From the NCBI GenBank assembly GCA_963827855.1, contig CAWHBY010000002.1:930001-994000 (forward strand): a DNA stretch of 64,000 nucleotides, given 5' to 3'. The notes under the pieces are model-generated. The model did not search any database and was not told the DNA's origin. It was given only the letters and a program-made list of their open reading frames with translations. Origin of the DNA: DTPU01 sp963827855. GTDB taxonomy: Bacteria; Planctomycetota; Phycisphaerae; Sedimentisphaerales; Anaerobacaceae. Within the stretch, counting starts at the first letter, position 1, and every line of letters begins with the position of its first letter. The translations under genes were made by a program, and so were the position numbers. This document shows positions 45,255-54,375 of this stretch, piece after piece.

Positions 45255-46775
45255 ATGAGCAGGGACCTGCAGAGACTGTCCGTCGCGGAAAAGGTAGGCT
45301 ACGGCTTCGGAGACCTCGCCTCATGTCTGTTTTGGTCTACCATCATGTCCCAACTGCTATTCTTCTATACCGACGTATTCGGTCTGACTGGGCGGGCTGC
45401 GGGACTGATGTTCTTTGTCTCCAGGGTCTTGGACGCATTCTTCGACGTGGTCATCGGCATGACTGCAGACCGCACCAAGAGCCGCTGGGGAAAATTCCGG
45501 CCCTATATCCTGTGGGGGGCGATCCCGCTGTCCGTGGCGGCAGTGCTCGCCTTCACCACACCGGAGTTCAGCCAGACGGGAAAGGTGGTCTACGCATACG
45601 TCACGTTCATCGTCTTCATGTTCATGTATTCCACGGTCAACATCCCCTATACCGCTCTGCTGGGCGTCATCAGCGGAGACCCCGTGGAGAGGACCAGCGC
45701 CTCCTCCTTCAAGTTTGTAGGGGCTTATCTCGGCGGCTTCATCGTCTCAGCCACGGTCCTGCCCCTGGCGTCGCATTTCGGGCAGGGTAGCGCGGCAAAG
45801 GGCTGGCAGATGGCCCTGACCATCTATGGCCTGGCTGCGGTGGTCTTCTTCCTGATCACCTTCCTCTCCACGCGGGAGCGAATCCAACCCATCGCCAAGG
45901 AGAAAACGTCCGTCGCCAACGACCTGAAAGACCTCTCGAAGAACGTGCCGTGGATGCTGCTGTTCATCGTGACCATCCTGTTCATCCTGTTCGTGTGCAT
46001 CCGGATGAGCGTCACGACCCACTACTTCAAGTACTACGTGGGTGAGCAGGTGGTCCCATGGCTGGCCGGGCTCGCCAATGCCCTCATGCCGCTGGCCAAT
46101 GGGTTCGTGGGCCTGATCAATGTCCCGCTGAGCTGGTTTGGCAAGGCGATCGCACCCTACCAGGTGCTGGCCAGTGACCACAAGTTCGGCTTCGAGGTCC
46201 TGACCTCCCTCTTCAATACCCTGGGCCAGGGCATGTCCTTGATCGGCGTCCTTCTGGTGCCCTGGTTCGCCAAGATCGCAGGCAGGAAGATGGCCGTGAT
46301 CCTCCTCTTCATCGTGGCCCTGATCTGCACAGGCTCGTTCTACTTCTTCAAGCCCGAGAACCTGATGCTGATCCTCACCTTCCAGTTCTTCGGCTCCCTG
46401 ACTGGAGGCCCCATCTCCGCCCTGCTCTGGGTCCTGTACGCCGACACGGCGGACTACTCCGAATGGAGGACCGGCAGAAGAGCCACCGGGCTGGTGTTCT
46501 CTGCCTCCATCATGTCCAACAAGCTCGGTTGGGCGATCGGCAGCATGCTGGCCGCCTTTATCCTGGACAGGACCGGATTCGTCGCCAACGTGGTCCAGAA
46601 CGCTGACGTCCAGAACGGCCTGAAGGCCATGATGAGCATCCTTCCTGTGGCCGTGGGCGCAGTGGCGCTGATCATTTTGCTGTTCTTCTACCGGCTGGAT
46701 GACGCCACCATGGCAAAGGTCAAGGCGGACCTGGAGGCCAGGCGATCCGTCAGCGAAGGCGGTGCGACCGCCTGA
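45255..46775 (+). CDS. GPH-family sugar:cation symporter (MFS)
   Basis: 506 residues with about twelve helices. The family motif is clear: DAFFDVVIGMTADRTKSRWG, then KFRPYILWGAIP, and later YADTADYSEWRTGRRATGLV. GPH symporters (MelB/XynB type) bring oligosaccharides or glycosides in with Na+ or H+. An unusual inserted hydrophobic segment (WLAGLANALMPLANGFVGLI) lies mid-protein. AAGGGGAG precedes the ATG. It heads the operon transporter-GH130-GH94, so the likely substrates are beta-gluco- or manno-disaccharides. Confidence 0.9.
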   Translation: MSRDLQRLSVAEKVGYGFGDLASCLFWSTIMSQLLFFYTDVFGLTGRAAGLMFFVSRVLDAFFDVVIGMTADRTKSRWGKFRPYILWGAIPLSVAAVLAFTTPEFSQTGKVVYAYVTFIVFMFMYSTVNIPYTALLGVISGDPVERTSASSFKFVGAYLGGFIVSATVLPLASHFGQGSAAKGWQMALTIYGLAAVVFFLITFLSTRERIQPIAKEKTSVANDLKDLSKNVPWMLLFIVTILFILFVCIRMSVTTHYFKYYVGEQVVPWLAGLANALMPLANGFVGLINVPLSWFGKAIAPYQVLASDHKFGFEVLTSLFNTLGQGMSLIGVLLVPWFAKIAGRKMAVILLFIVALICTGSFYFFKPENLMLILTFQFFGSLTGGPISALLWVLYADTADYSEWRTGRRATGLVFSASIMSNKLGWAIGSMLAAFILDRTGFVANVVQNADVQNGLKAMMSILPVAVGAVALIILLFFYRLDDATMAKVKADLEARRSVSEGGATA

Positions 46776-46810
46776 GCGTAGTCGAGAAGTCAACTGGATG
46801 TGGAGAGAAG

Positions 46811-47803
46811 ATGAAGAAGACCATCGTGGGCGAGGCCCTGGCCAACATACCCTGGGAAGACAGACCCCAGGCAAGTCATGACCCAATCTGGCGATACAGC
46901 GGCAACCCCATCCTGGACTGGAACCCCATACCCAAGGCAGCGAGGATCTTCAACAGCGCGGTCCTCCCTTACAAGGGGGGATTCGTCGGCGTGTTCAGGG
47001 CAGATCAGAGGAACGGCCGCGCCACCCTGTTCTCTGGCAAGAGCGGGGATGGCCTTCGCTGGGAGATCGGGCCAGACCCGATCCAGTGGGTCGATGACGA
47101 GGGTAGGCCCAGTCCCATCAGCTACGGCTATGATCCGAGGCTCGTCAAGATCGAGGACACCTACTACATCGTCTGGTGCGACGACATGCATGGGGCATCC
47201 ATCGGTCTGGGCAGGACGCGGGACTTCAAGACCTTCGTCCGTATGTCGAATCCACTGATGCCGTTCAATCGGAATGGTGTCCTCTTTCCCAGGAAGGTCA
47301 ATGGCCGGTATCTGCTCTTGAGCCGGCCCAGTGACAGCGCCCATACGCCCTTCGGAGACATCTACCTGAGTGAGAGCCCTGACTTGGTCTACTGGGGTCG
47401 GCACAGGCACGTCATGGGCCGGGGCGGACAGGGCTGGTGGCAGGGTGTGAAGATCGGCGCAGGCCCCATCCCCATCGAGACACAGGAGGGGTGGCTGCTG
47501 TTCTACCATGGCGTGTCCACGACCTGCAACGGCTTCGTGTACAGCTTCGGCGCGGTCGTGCTGGATCGGGAGGACCCCGGACGCGTACTGTACCGGCTGC
47601 GGGACTACCTGCTCACGCCGGAGAAGCCCTACGAGACCACCGGCTTTGTGCCCAACGTGGTGTTCCCCTGCGCCAATCTCTATGATGCGGACACAGGGAG
47701 GATCGCCATCTACTACGGCGCTGCGGACACCTACACGGCAGTGGCCTTCGCCCAAGTGGATGAGCTGTTGGAGCATATCAAGAAGAACTCAGAGGTCTTC
47801 TAG
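46811..47803 (+). CDS. Glycoside hydrolase family 130 phosphorylase (beta-mannoside phosphorylase-like)
   Basis: 330 residues, five-bladed propeller. Typical GH130 segments are ARIFNSAVLPYKGGFVGVFR, SYGYDPRLVKIEDTYYIVWC with the proposed catalytic Asp, FPRKVNGRYLLLSRPSD, GAGPIPIETQEGWLLFYHGV and IYYGAADTYTAVAFA. These enzymes split beta-1,4- or 1,2-mannosides with phosphate to give mannose-1-phosphate. No signal peptide, so cytoplasmic, taking sugars from the GPH symporter just upstream (35-base gap). Exact linkage specificity cannot be read. Confidence 0.9.
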   Translation: MKKTIVGEALANIPWEDRPQASHDPIWRYSGNPILDWNPIPKAARIFNSAVLPYKGGFVGVFRADQRNGRATLFSGKSGDGLRWEIGPDPIQWVDDEGRPSPISYGYDPRLVKIEDTYYIVWCDDMHGASIGLGRTRDFKTFVRMSNPLMPFNRNGVLFPRKVNGRYLLLSRPSDSAHTPFGDIYLSESPDLVYWGRHRHVMGRGGQGWWQGVKIGAGPIPIETQEGWLLFYHGVSTTCNGFVYSFGAVVLDREDPGRVLYRLRDYLLTPEKPYETTGFVPNVVFPCANLYDADTGRIAIYYGAADTYTAVAFAQVDELLEHIKKNSEVF

Positions 47804-47860
47804 AGTGCATTGGCCAGAGATCTCCTACAGGAAAAAGGAGAACCGAAGGAGGTTTTAACC

Positions 47861-47884
47861 GTGGTTGACAGGTCTCGAGGGTAG
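47861..47884 (+). CDS. Possible leader peptide upstream of the GH94 gene
   Basis: A perfect AAGGAGGT (47846-47853) is followed eight bases later by GTG and seven codons (MVDRSRG, stop), ending five bases before the GH94 ATG. The strongest ribosome site in this region thus serves the short frame. It could be a coupling leader or a chance product. Confidence 0.3.
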   Translation: MVDRSRG

Positions 47885-47889
47885 ACATC

Positions 47890-50286
47890 ATGCGGTATGG
47901 GTACTTTGACGACGCCAACAAGGAATACGTGATCGAGCGGCCCGACACACCCAGGTCCTGGGCCAACTACCTCGGTTCCACTGAATACGGTGCCATCATC
48001 ACCAACAACGCGGGCGGATACAGCTTCTATCAATCCGCTGCCCAGGGACGGCTGACGCGGCTGCGATTCGACGATGTCCCGCTCGACCAGCCGGGCCGGA
48101 CCCTCTACCTTCGCGACAAGCAGACCGGCGACTACTGGTCCAACGCCTGGCAGCCGGTCGGCAAACCCCTCGATCAGTACAAGACCACCTGCAGGCACGG
48201 CACCGCCTACACCGTGATCCAGTCTGAATACTCGGCGATCAAGACAGAGACCACCTACTTCGTGCCCCTGGGCAAGACCTTCGAATGCTGGCTCCTGAAG
48301 GTCACCAACAAGGATAGTCGCCGCAGGGGCCTGAGCCTGTTCACCTTCGTGGAGTACCCTGGCACCTGGCACTGCTTCAATGACTTCCTGAACCTCCAGT
48401 ACTCACACGGCATCGTGAACATGGACTTCGTGGATGGGATGATCGACTACGGCAGCAGCGTCTACACCCTACCCAGCGGCCACAGCATCCTCGAAGGCGA
48501 TCAGAACCGGCACTCCTTCCTGGCCTTTCTGGGTGGCGAGATCGTCGGCTTTGACACAGACCGGGACGTCTTCATCACCCCCTACCGCGGCTACGGCAAT
48601 CCGATGGTCGTCGAGAAGGGCCGATGCACGGGGTCCAAGGCCTATGGTGACGACGGCTGCGGCTCCATACAGATCGACATCGACCTGGAGCCAGGGGAGT
48701 CCAGGGAGCTGGTCGTCCTGATGGGCATCGGCAAGGCCCGCGTCGAGGGCAGAAAGGTCGTGCGGCAGTTTGGAGACGTCACCAAGGTCAAGGCGGAGTT
48801 TGCCAAGCTCCGTGACTACTGGCACAACCGCATCCAGGGACTTGCAGTCACCTCGCCTGACCCGCAGTTCAACAGCATGATGAACATGTGGAGTCCGTTC
48901 AACTGCCTCATCACCTACTCCTGGTCGAGGATGGCCAGCCTGATCTACAGCGGAGAGCGCGACGGCCTGGGCTATCGCGACACGGTCCAGGACTTCATGG
49001 GCGTCATGCCCCTGATCCCGGAGGAGGCGGTCCAGCGACTGGAGCTGATGATCACTGGCCAGTGCTCTACAGGCGGGGCCATGCCCATCGTCATGGCCTT
49101 CACCCACAGGCCAGGCAAGGAGAAACTGCCCAGAGAGGACGAGTACCGATCAGACGACTGCCTGTGGCTCTTCAACGCGATCCCCACGTACGTCAAGGAG
49201 ACGGGTGACGTCGCGTTCTACAACAAGGTCCTGCCGTTTGCGGACAAGGGCAAGGCCACTGTCCTGGGCCACCTCCGCAAGGCCATCGAGTTCAATCTCG
49301 AACGCACAGGCAAGAACGGCCTTCCCTCAGGCCTCCAGGCGGACTGGAACGACTGCCTGCGACTGGGCGACAAGGGCTCTTCGATCTTCGTGGCGCTCCA
49401 GGTTCGATACGGCCTCCAGACCTACGTCGAGGTCTGCGAGATGCTCAAGAAGCCCGCAGAGGTCCGCTGGGCCAAGAGGCAGCTTGTGGCCCTGGACGCC
49501 AGACTCGACAGATATGGCTGGGACGGCAAGTGGTACGTCAGGGCATACAAGCCATCAGGCGAGAAGATCGGCTCACGCGAGAACCAGCAGGGCTCGATCT
49601 ACCTCAACGTGCAGTCCTGGGGCGTGCTGAGCGGCCACGCGGACCCGAGGCATGCGGAGCAGGCGATGGAGTCCGTGCATGAGATGCTCGCCACGGACTA
49701 CGGCCTGATGCTCTGCGCACCGCCATACGAGGATATCCTCTGCGGAGAGATCCGCGCGATCCTGTTCAACAAGGGCTCCAAGGAGAATGCCAGTGTCTTC
49801 AATCACACCCAGGGCTGGGCAGTCATGGCCGAGACCCTGCTGGGCCACGGGGACAGGGCCTTCGACTACTTCCAGCGGTACATGCCCGCCTCCATGAACG
49901 ACAAGGCAGAGATCCGCGGCATAGAGCCCTACGTCTATTCCCAGTACACCCACAGCAAGTACAGCGCCCGCTACGGCGCCTCGCGGGTCCCCTGGTTGAC
50001 CGGGGCCGCCTCCTGGGCCTACTACGCAGCCACGCAGTACATCCTGGGCATCCAGCCGGAGTATGAGGGCCTCCGCATCGACCCCTGCATCCCGGCGTCG
50101 TGGGAGGGATTCACTGTCACTCGCCGATTCCGCAACAAGACCCTGAATATCAAGGTCACCAACCCATCCGGCGTCCAGAAGGGAATCAAGCAGATCCTCC
50201 TGAACGGCCGTCCGATCGAAGGCAACCTCATCCCGATCGATCAGATGCGGAAGACCAACGACGTCCAGGTCGTCATGGGCCTGTAG
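47890..50286 (+). CDS. Glycoside hydrolase family 94 phosphorylase (cellobiose/related disaccharide phosphorylase)
   Basis: 798 residues, standard length. The N-terminal beta-sandwich (MRYGYFDDANKEYVIERPDT; WANYLGSTEYGAIITNNAGG) is followed by the (alpha/alpha)6 barrel with YRDTVQDFMGVM, SDDCLWLFNAIPTYVKETGD and LQADWNDCLRLGDKG, whose Asp is the catalytic acid. FNHTQGWAVMAE and the C-terminal sandwich complete the fold. Splits a beta-glucosyl disaccharide with phosphate to glucose-1-phosphate. Cytoplasmic, last in the operon with the GPH symporter and GH130. CGAGGG lies upstream of the ATG. Confidence 0.93.
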   Translation: MRYGYFDDANKEYVIERPDTPRSWANYLGSTEYGAIITNNAGGYSFYQSAAQGRLTRLRFDDVPLDQPGRTLYLRDKQTGDYWSNAWQPVGKPLDQYKTTCRHGTAYTVIQSEYSAIKTETTYFVPLGKTFECWLLKVTNKDSRRRGLSLFTFVEYPGTWHCFNDFLNLQYSHGIVNMDFVDGMIDYGSSVYTLPSGHSILEGDQNRHSFLAFLGGEIVGFDTDRDVFITPYRGYGNPMVVEKGRCTGSKAYGDDGCGSIQIDIDLEPGESRELVVLMGIGKARVEGRKVVRQFGDVTKVKAEFAKLRDYWHNRIQGLAVTSPDPQFNSMMNMWSPFNCLITYSWSRMASLIYSGERDGLGYRDTVQDFMGVMPLIPEEAVQRLELMITGQCSTGGAMPIVMAFTHRPGKEKLPREDEYRSDDCLWLFNAIPTYVKETGDVAFYNKVLPFADKGKATVLGHLRKAIEFNLERTGKNGLPSGLQADWNDCLRLGDKGSSIFVALQVRYGLQTYVEVCEMLKKPAEVRWAKRQLVALDARLDRYGWDGKWYVRAYKPSGEKIGSRENQQGSIYLNVQSWGVLSGHADPRHAEQAMESVHEMLATDYGLMLCAPPYEDILCGEIRAILFNKGSKENASVFNHTQGWAVMAETLLGHGDRAFDYFQRYMPASMNDKAEIRGIEPYVYSQYTHSKYSARYGASRVPWLTGAASWAYYAATQYILGIQPEYEGLRIDPCIPASWEGFTVTRRFRNKTLNIKVTNPSGVQKGIKQILLNGRPIEGNLIPIDQMRKTNDVQVVMGL

Positions 50287-50315
50287 GCCGTCTCTGTGAG
50301 ACGGTGATGGCCCGT

Positions 50316-51314
50316 TCAATTCGGCTGGGTCGGCTGTGAAGGCTGCGGATTCAGGGTTCGCAGCAGCTCCCTGGCGTGCTGACCTGAGGGCTTGAGGTCC
50401 TTGGCCTGCCAACCGCCTTTGGCGGCTGCGTGCGGGACCAGGACAGAACAGGTCTCGTCCTTGTCCGCGATGGACCAGACGCACCAACTGATCTTCCTGG
50501 CCTCCATCCAGTCCACCCATACCTTCCACTGGTCCATGTCGAGGGGACCGTTGCCTGCAGCGTTGCAGCCGCCGTACTCGGAGACGAAGATCGGGATACC
50601 CTTCTGGAGTGCGCCGTCAGATCGCTTCCTCAGCGACTCCTTGTGCGTGGCCGCGTAGAAATGCACGGTGTACATGACATTTGTGACGCCCTGGATCGGC
50701 GCGTTCGCCACGCTGTGGATGTCCTGGTCCCAGTGGGGGCAGCCGACCAGGATGACATTGTTGGGGTCTTTCTGACGGATGGCAGCGATGACCTGCTCTG
50801 AGTAGGTCTTGACCGTATCCCACGGGACTGCGAGGGGCTCGTTGTAGATCTCGTAGATCACGTTGGGATACCTGCCGTAGGTCCCGGCCATCTCCGTAAA
50901 GAAGGCCTTGGCCTGTTCGAGGTGTCGCTCTGCGGTGTGATCGTGCCAATCGATGATCACGTACAGGCCTTCCTTGATGCAGGCCTCCACCACGGTCTTC
51001 ACGAGTCTCTTCGAATCCTCGGGCTTGGCCAGGAAACCCTCATTGGGCTCCACGCCCATGGCGGCCCTGAGGACCGTGCAGTTCCAGTCGTCCCGCATCC
51101 ACCGGACCACGTCCTCGTTCCAGTACTGGGGCCACCAACAGTGCCAGCCAAAGCTCATGCCCCGTAAAACGATGGGCTCTCCCTTGGCATCTACGAGTTG
51201 GGTCCCCTTGACGCTGAGCTGGCCATGCAGGTCGCCAACGCGAGGAGCCTGGTCAGCGGCGAGGACTGCGAAGTTGGGTAGAAAGGCGATCAACACCAGC
51301 ATGCAGGGCTTCAT
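50316..51314 (-). CDS. Secreted glycoside hydrolase family 5 endoglucanase
   Basis: 332 residues with a signal peptide (CMLVLIAFLPNFAVLA). GH5 motifs are complete: LRGMSFGWHCWWPQYWNEDV, VIIDWHDHTAERHLEQAKAF, VIYEIYNEPLAVPWD (acid/base Glu) and IPIFVSEYGGCNAAG (nucleophile Glu). It resembles subfamily 2 (cellulase, endo-beta-1,4-glucanase). No binding module. AAGGAG precedes the ATG. It would release cello-oligosaccharides for the symporter-GH94 operon beside it. Confidence 0.92.
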   Translation of the reverse strand: MKPCMLVLIAFLPNFAVLAADQAPRVGDLHGQLSVKGTQLVDAKGEPIVLRGMSFGWHCWWPQYWNEDVVRWMRDDWNCTVLRAAMGVEPNEGFLAKPEDSKRLVKTVVEACIKEGLYVIIDWHDHTAERHLEQAKAFFTEMAGTYGRYPNVIYEIYNEPLAVPWDTVKTYSEQVIAAIRQKDPNNVILVGCPHWDQDIHSVANAPIQGVTNVMYTVHFYAATHKESLRKRSDGALQKGIPIFVSEYGGCNAAGNGPLDMDQWKVWVDWMEARKISWCVWSIADKDETCSVLVPHAAAKGGWQAKDLKPSGQHARELLRTLNPQPSQPTQPN

Positions 51315-51395
51315 GGACCTACTCCTTCAATCAGTGGACGAGCCCTCCAGTCTAGCCAGCCCCGCGTCCAGGATCAAGGGGCCAAGGCCATTTGA

Positions 51396-52016
51396 CCAGG
51401 GCAATCGCAAAGTCGGCCTGCCTCAAGAAGACGTAGGGTTTCTGTCATCCGCCGCAGGCGGACAGACCGATGCAGTCGCGGGCGTGACTGGCTGGGAAGC
51501 GTCTTTGGTTTCTTGCCGCCAATGACGCGAATGCACGCGAATGCTGGCGCGTGGGCGTGGGTATGGATATGGTCGTGGCATCGCCGCCTGATCCACGGCT
51601 ACGCCGTGCCTCGGCGACCGTGTCGCCAAGGGCGGCCTTCGCAGCGGGCTGCTTGTCCGAGCAAGCTCGGACCGCATCCCACTACTCGGCCTTGATCTGG
51701 CGGCTTAGGCTGTGGGCGACACTTCCCTTCCACAGAAGAAGCTCCTCTTGGGACTTTCGCCAGGGGACTGAGCCGTACGCATGCGAGCAAGCAGGACTCC
51801 ATGGAGCGAGCTGGCTCGCAGAATGGAGGCCGGCGCAGCTCGCCCGGTACGTCACAGCGTACCGGTAGACGCGAAGCGTCGCGTACGGCGATGTTCCGAC
51901 CCACTCAAACCTCTCAACCCGGCGACAGCCATTCGCGTCTATTCGCGTTCATTCGCGGCAAGAAACTCCTTCTGTTCTCTTCCTGCACGTCAGGAGGGAC
52001 TTTGCGCTCGCCCTGG
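51396..52016. repeat. Structured dispersed element with terminal inverted repeats, copy 1 (621 bp)
   Basis: Ends are inverted: left CCAGGGCAATCGCAAAGTC (51396-51414), right reading outward CCAGGGCGAGCGCAAAGTC (51998-52016). The interior matches 61022-61708 in the same orientation. Hairpins: TCTGTC...GACAGA around CGCC/GGCG (51441); CACGGC/GCCGTG (51594); GTCCGAGC/GCTCGGAC (51655-51672). A closing stem GCCGTACGC/GCGTACGGC (51772-51780 with 51881-51889) encloses GCGAGC/GCTCGC, CCGGTACG/CGTACCGG (51844-51865) and GACGC/GCGTC. Several stems covary with copy 2. No credible ORF. Confidence 0.8.
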
Positions 52017-52096
52017 CCATTTGACTTCCTCCTGGCGGATCGTACAATGTGGGCCAAGGTGAGTTTGAACCGAAAAAGACTGTCAGGAGTCATCAC

Positions 52097-53868
52097 ATGA
52101 ACCAAAGACGTCACCTCCCCTGCCTCCTCGCCTTGTGCCTCCTGGGCCTCAGCCCGGTGGGGCGTGCCCAGGACGAGGCCCTGTCCATCGACTCCGCCCA
52201 GATCACGGGCAAGGTCACTGTCCCCTCCTGCCCTGCCTGGCTCCACAAGGCCGTGTTCTACCAGGTCTATCCGCAGACGTTCTTCGACACGAACGGAGAC
52301 GGCATCGGCGACCTGAAGGGCATCCTCCAGAAGCTGGACTACGTCAAGAGCCTGGGCGTGGACGGGATCTGGATCAACCCTTTCTTCGAGTCGCCCTTCC
52401 GCGATGCAGGCTATGACGTCTCCGACTACTACAAGGTGGCCCCCCGCTACGGGACCAACAAGGATGCCCAGCGTCTGTTCGACGAGGCTGAGAAGCGCGG
52501 ACTGAAGATCCTCTTCGACTACGTGATCAGCTACAGCAGCATCGACCATCCCTGGTTCCAGGAGTCCGCCAAGCAGGAGAAGAACGAGTACTCCAACTGG
52601 TACATCTGGACGGACAACACGTGGGTCAATCCGCCGGAGGCCTACAAGGACGCCTTCATCAAGGGATACAGCCGCAGCAACGGCCAGTTCATGCGGAACT
52701 TCTACTGGAGCCAGCCCGCCCTGAACTTCGGGTTCGCCAAGCCGGAGGCGGGCCTGGATGCTGCGCCATCGATCATCCGGATGTCCTGGCGCTCTGCAGG
52801 CAGGAGCTCAAGAAGATGCTGCGGTTCTGGATGGACATGGGCGCAGATGGCTTCAGGGCGGACATGGCGGGCGCCCTGGTCAAGAATGCCCACATCATGG
52901 GCAATGACCAGTTCTTCACCACGCGAGACGAGGGCACCAAGCAGTTCTGGAACGAGATCCGGGACATCATGGACAAGGAGTACCCCGAGTCCTTCATGGT
53001 GGCAGAGTGGTCCCACCCCGAGTCCGCCCTGCTCGGCGGAGGCTTCCACGCGGACTTCTTCCACTGGTTCGCGGGCTACAACGACCTCCTCCAGAAGGAA
53101 AGCTGGCGGATCCTCAATGGATACTCCGAGGGCCACAGCTTCTTCGACAAGGAGGGCAAGGGCAGCATGACCGACTTCCTGGCTGCGTACCTGGACCAGT
53201 ATAAGAAGACCTACGGCAAGGGATACATCCTCCTGCCGCTGGGCAACCACGACCTGTCACGCCTGAACATCCAGCGGTCGACCTCCGAGCTGGAGGCGAT
53301 CTTTGCCTTCTCCATCGCCATGCCCGGAATCCCGTTCATCTACTACGGCAACGAGATCGGGATGCGGCAGCTCTATGACCTGCCCTTCGTGGAAGGCGCG
53401 TACAAGCCGCGTGCAGGTGCACGGACCCCCATGCAATGGACGCCCGGAAAGAACCTGGGCTTCTCCGCCGCGCCTGCCAGCAAGCTCTACCTGGCCGTGG
53501 ACGGCGGGCCGGACGCGCCCACCGTGGCGGCCCAGGAGAAGGACCCGGACTCCCTGCTGAACCGGGTCCGACACCTGATCCGGCTCAAGAAGTCCGAGCC
53601 CAGCCTCTCTGCCTACGCAGAGTTTGTCCCTGTGTACGTCAAGCCCGACACCTACCCGGTCATCTTCGCCCGGGCTGCAGGCAGCGACATCCTCCTCGCC
53701 CTGTTCAACCCTGCGGACAGGGAGGCCTCAGCAGAGTTCACCCTGAACGTCGCGATCAAGACCCGCACGCTGCTGGCAGGCACGGATTGCAGGCTGGACA
53801 TGGAAGGAAGCCGCTACAAGGTCAAGATGGCGGGCCAGTCTTACGCCCTCTACAAAGTAGGGCCGTAG
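52097..53868 (+). CDS. Secreted GH13 family (alpha-amylase/alpha-glucosidase-like) enzyme, frameshifted near 52766
   Basis: About 590 residues once one base is restored. Signal peptide (LPCLLALCLLGLSPVGRAQ), then the barrel: AVFYQVYPQTFFDTNGDGIG, DGIWINPFFESPFRDAGYDV, region II DMGADGFRADMAGALV (nucleophile Asp), region III SFMVAEWSHPES (acid/base Glu), region IV LLPLGNHDLSRLN. The frame changes at CC 52766-52767; a third C gives LDAAPIDHPDVLALCRQELK. Region I, usually D.V.NHTS, reads DYVISYSSIDHPWF, so the usual Asn-His is missing. GH13 with C-terminal beta domain; substrate is an alpha-glucan or maltooligosaccharide. CAGGAG lies upstream of the ATG. Confidence 0.88.
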
Positions 53869-54112
53869 GGTCCGCCGAAGGCGGGCGAATGGGCGAAACG
53901 GAGAATGGGCGAAACGGCGAGGCAGAGCCGCAGGCCTGCCAGACTCGCCATCCGCCGCCAGCAACCGGCAACTAACAACTCGCAGCTAGCCCACATCTAT
54001 TTGCCGTTTTCGACTTGCACAGGGGCCGCGTCAGCCTTATCTTAGGCACAGGAGTTGGGTGAACAGACGGCCATTCCCAGCAATGGGACGCCAGAAAGGA
54101 GGCATGGGTATA
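53869..54112. repeat. Short intergenic repeats downstream of the GH13 gene
   Basis: A 15-base direct repeat GAATGGGCGAAACGG occurs twice (53887-53901 and 53903-53917). Heptamer-like units CAACCGG, CAACTAA, CAACTCG, CAGCTAG run from 53962 to 53989. No gene is seen. Confidence 0.5.
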
Positions 54113-54290
54113 AGAGACTATCTCAAAACCTGTTCCTACTGCGATCGGCTGCGAAGCCCTGGGACTGCGTTGTCGGCGAAAAAGGTCCTCGACGTGCCTA
54201 CAAGCACGCCTCCGGGCCTTTTCCGCCTGCCGCCTTGCCCCTGCGCTTCTCGCTCGATCTCGTCACGAAACAGGTTCTGAGATAGTCTCT
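54113..54290. mobile_element. MITE-like element, copy B (178 bp)
   Basis: Inverted-orientation copy of 44843-45022. Terminal inverted repeats: AGAGACTATCTCAAAACCTG at the left, and the right end reads outward AGAGACTATCTCAGAACCTG. The inner hairpin is CGTGC/GCACG. Short frames inside are not conserved as proteins between copies. Confidence 0.85.
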
Positions 54291-54375
54291 GAGACCTGCA
54301 AGGGGCGAGTGGTCGTACCCTGCACGGAACTGTGAGAAGGGATTTTCACCTGTTCACCGGAGAAGGAGTCTCAAC

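Noticed and set aside
51599..51904. 101-codon minus-strand frame within structured element copy 1
   Set aside because: Frame is not kept in copy 2, where indels interrupt it. The hairpin structure, not coding, is conserved.
53962..53989. CRISPR-like short repeats
   Set aside because: Units are seven bases, with no spacers and no cas genes in the window.
54055..54285. 76-codon frame over MITE copy B
   Set aside because: Explained by the repeat element; protein sequence is not conserved between copies.
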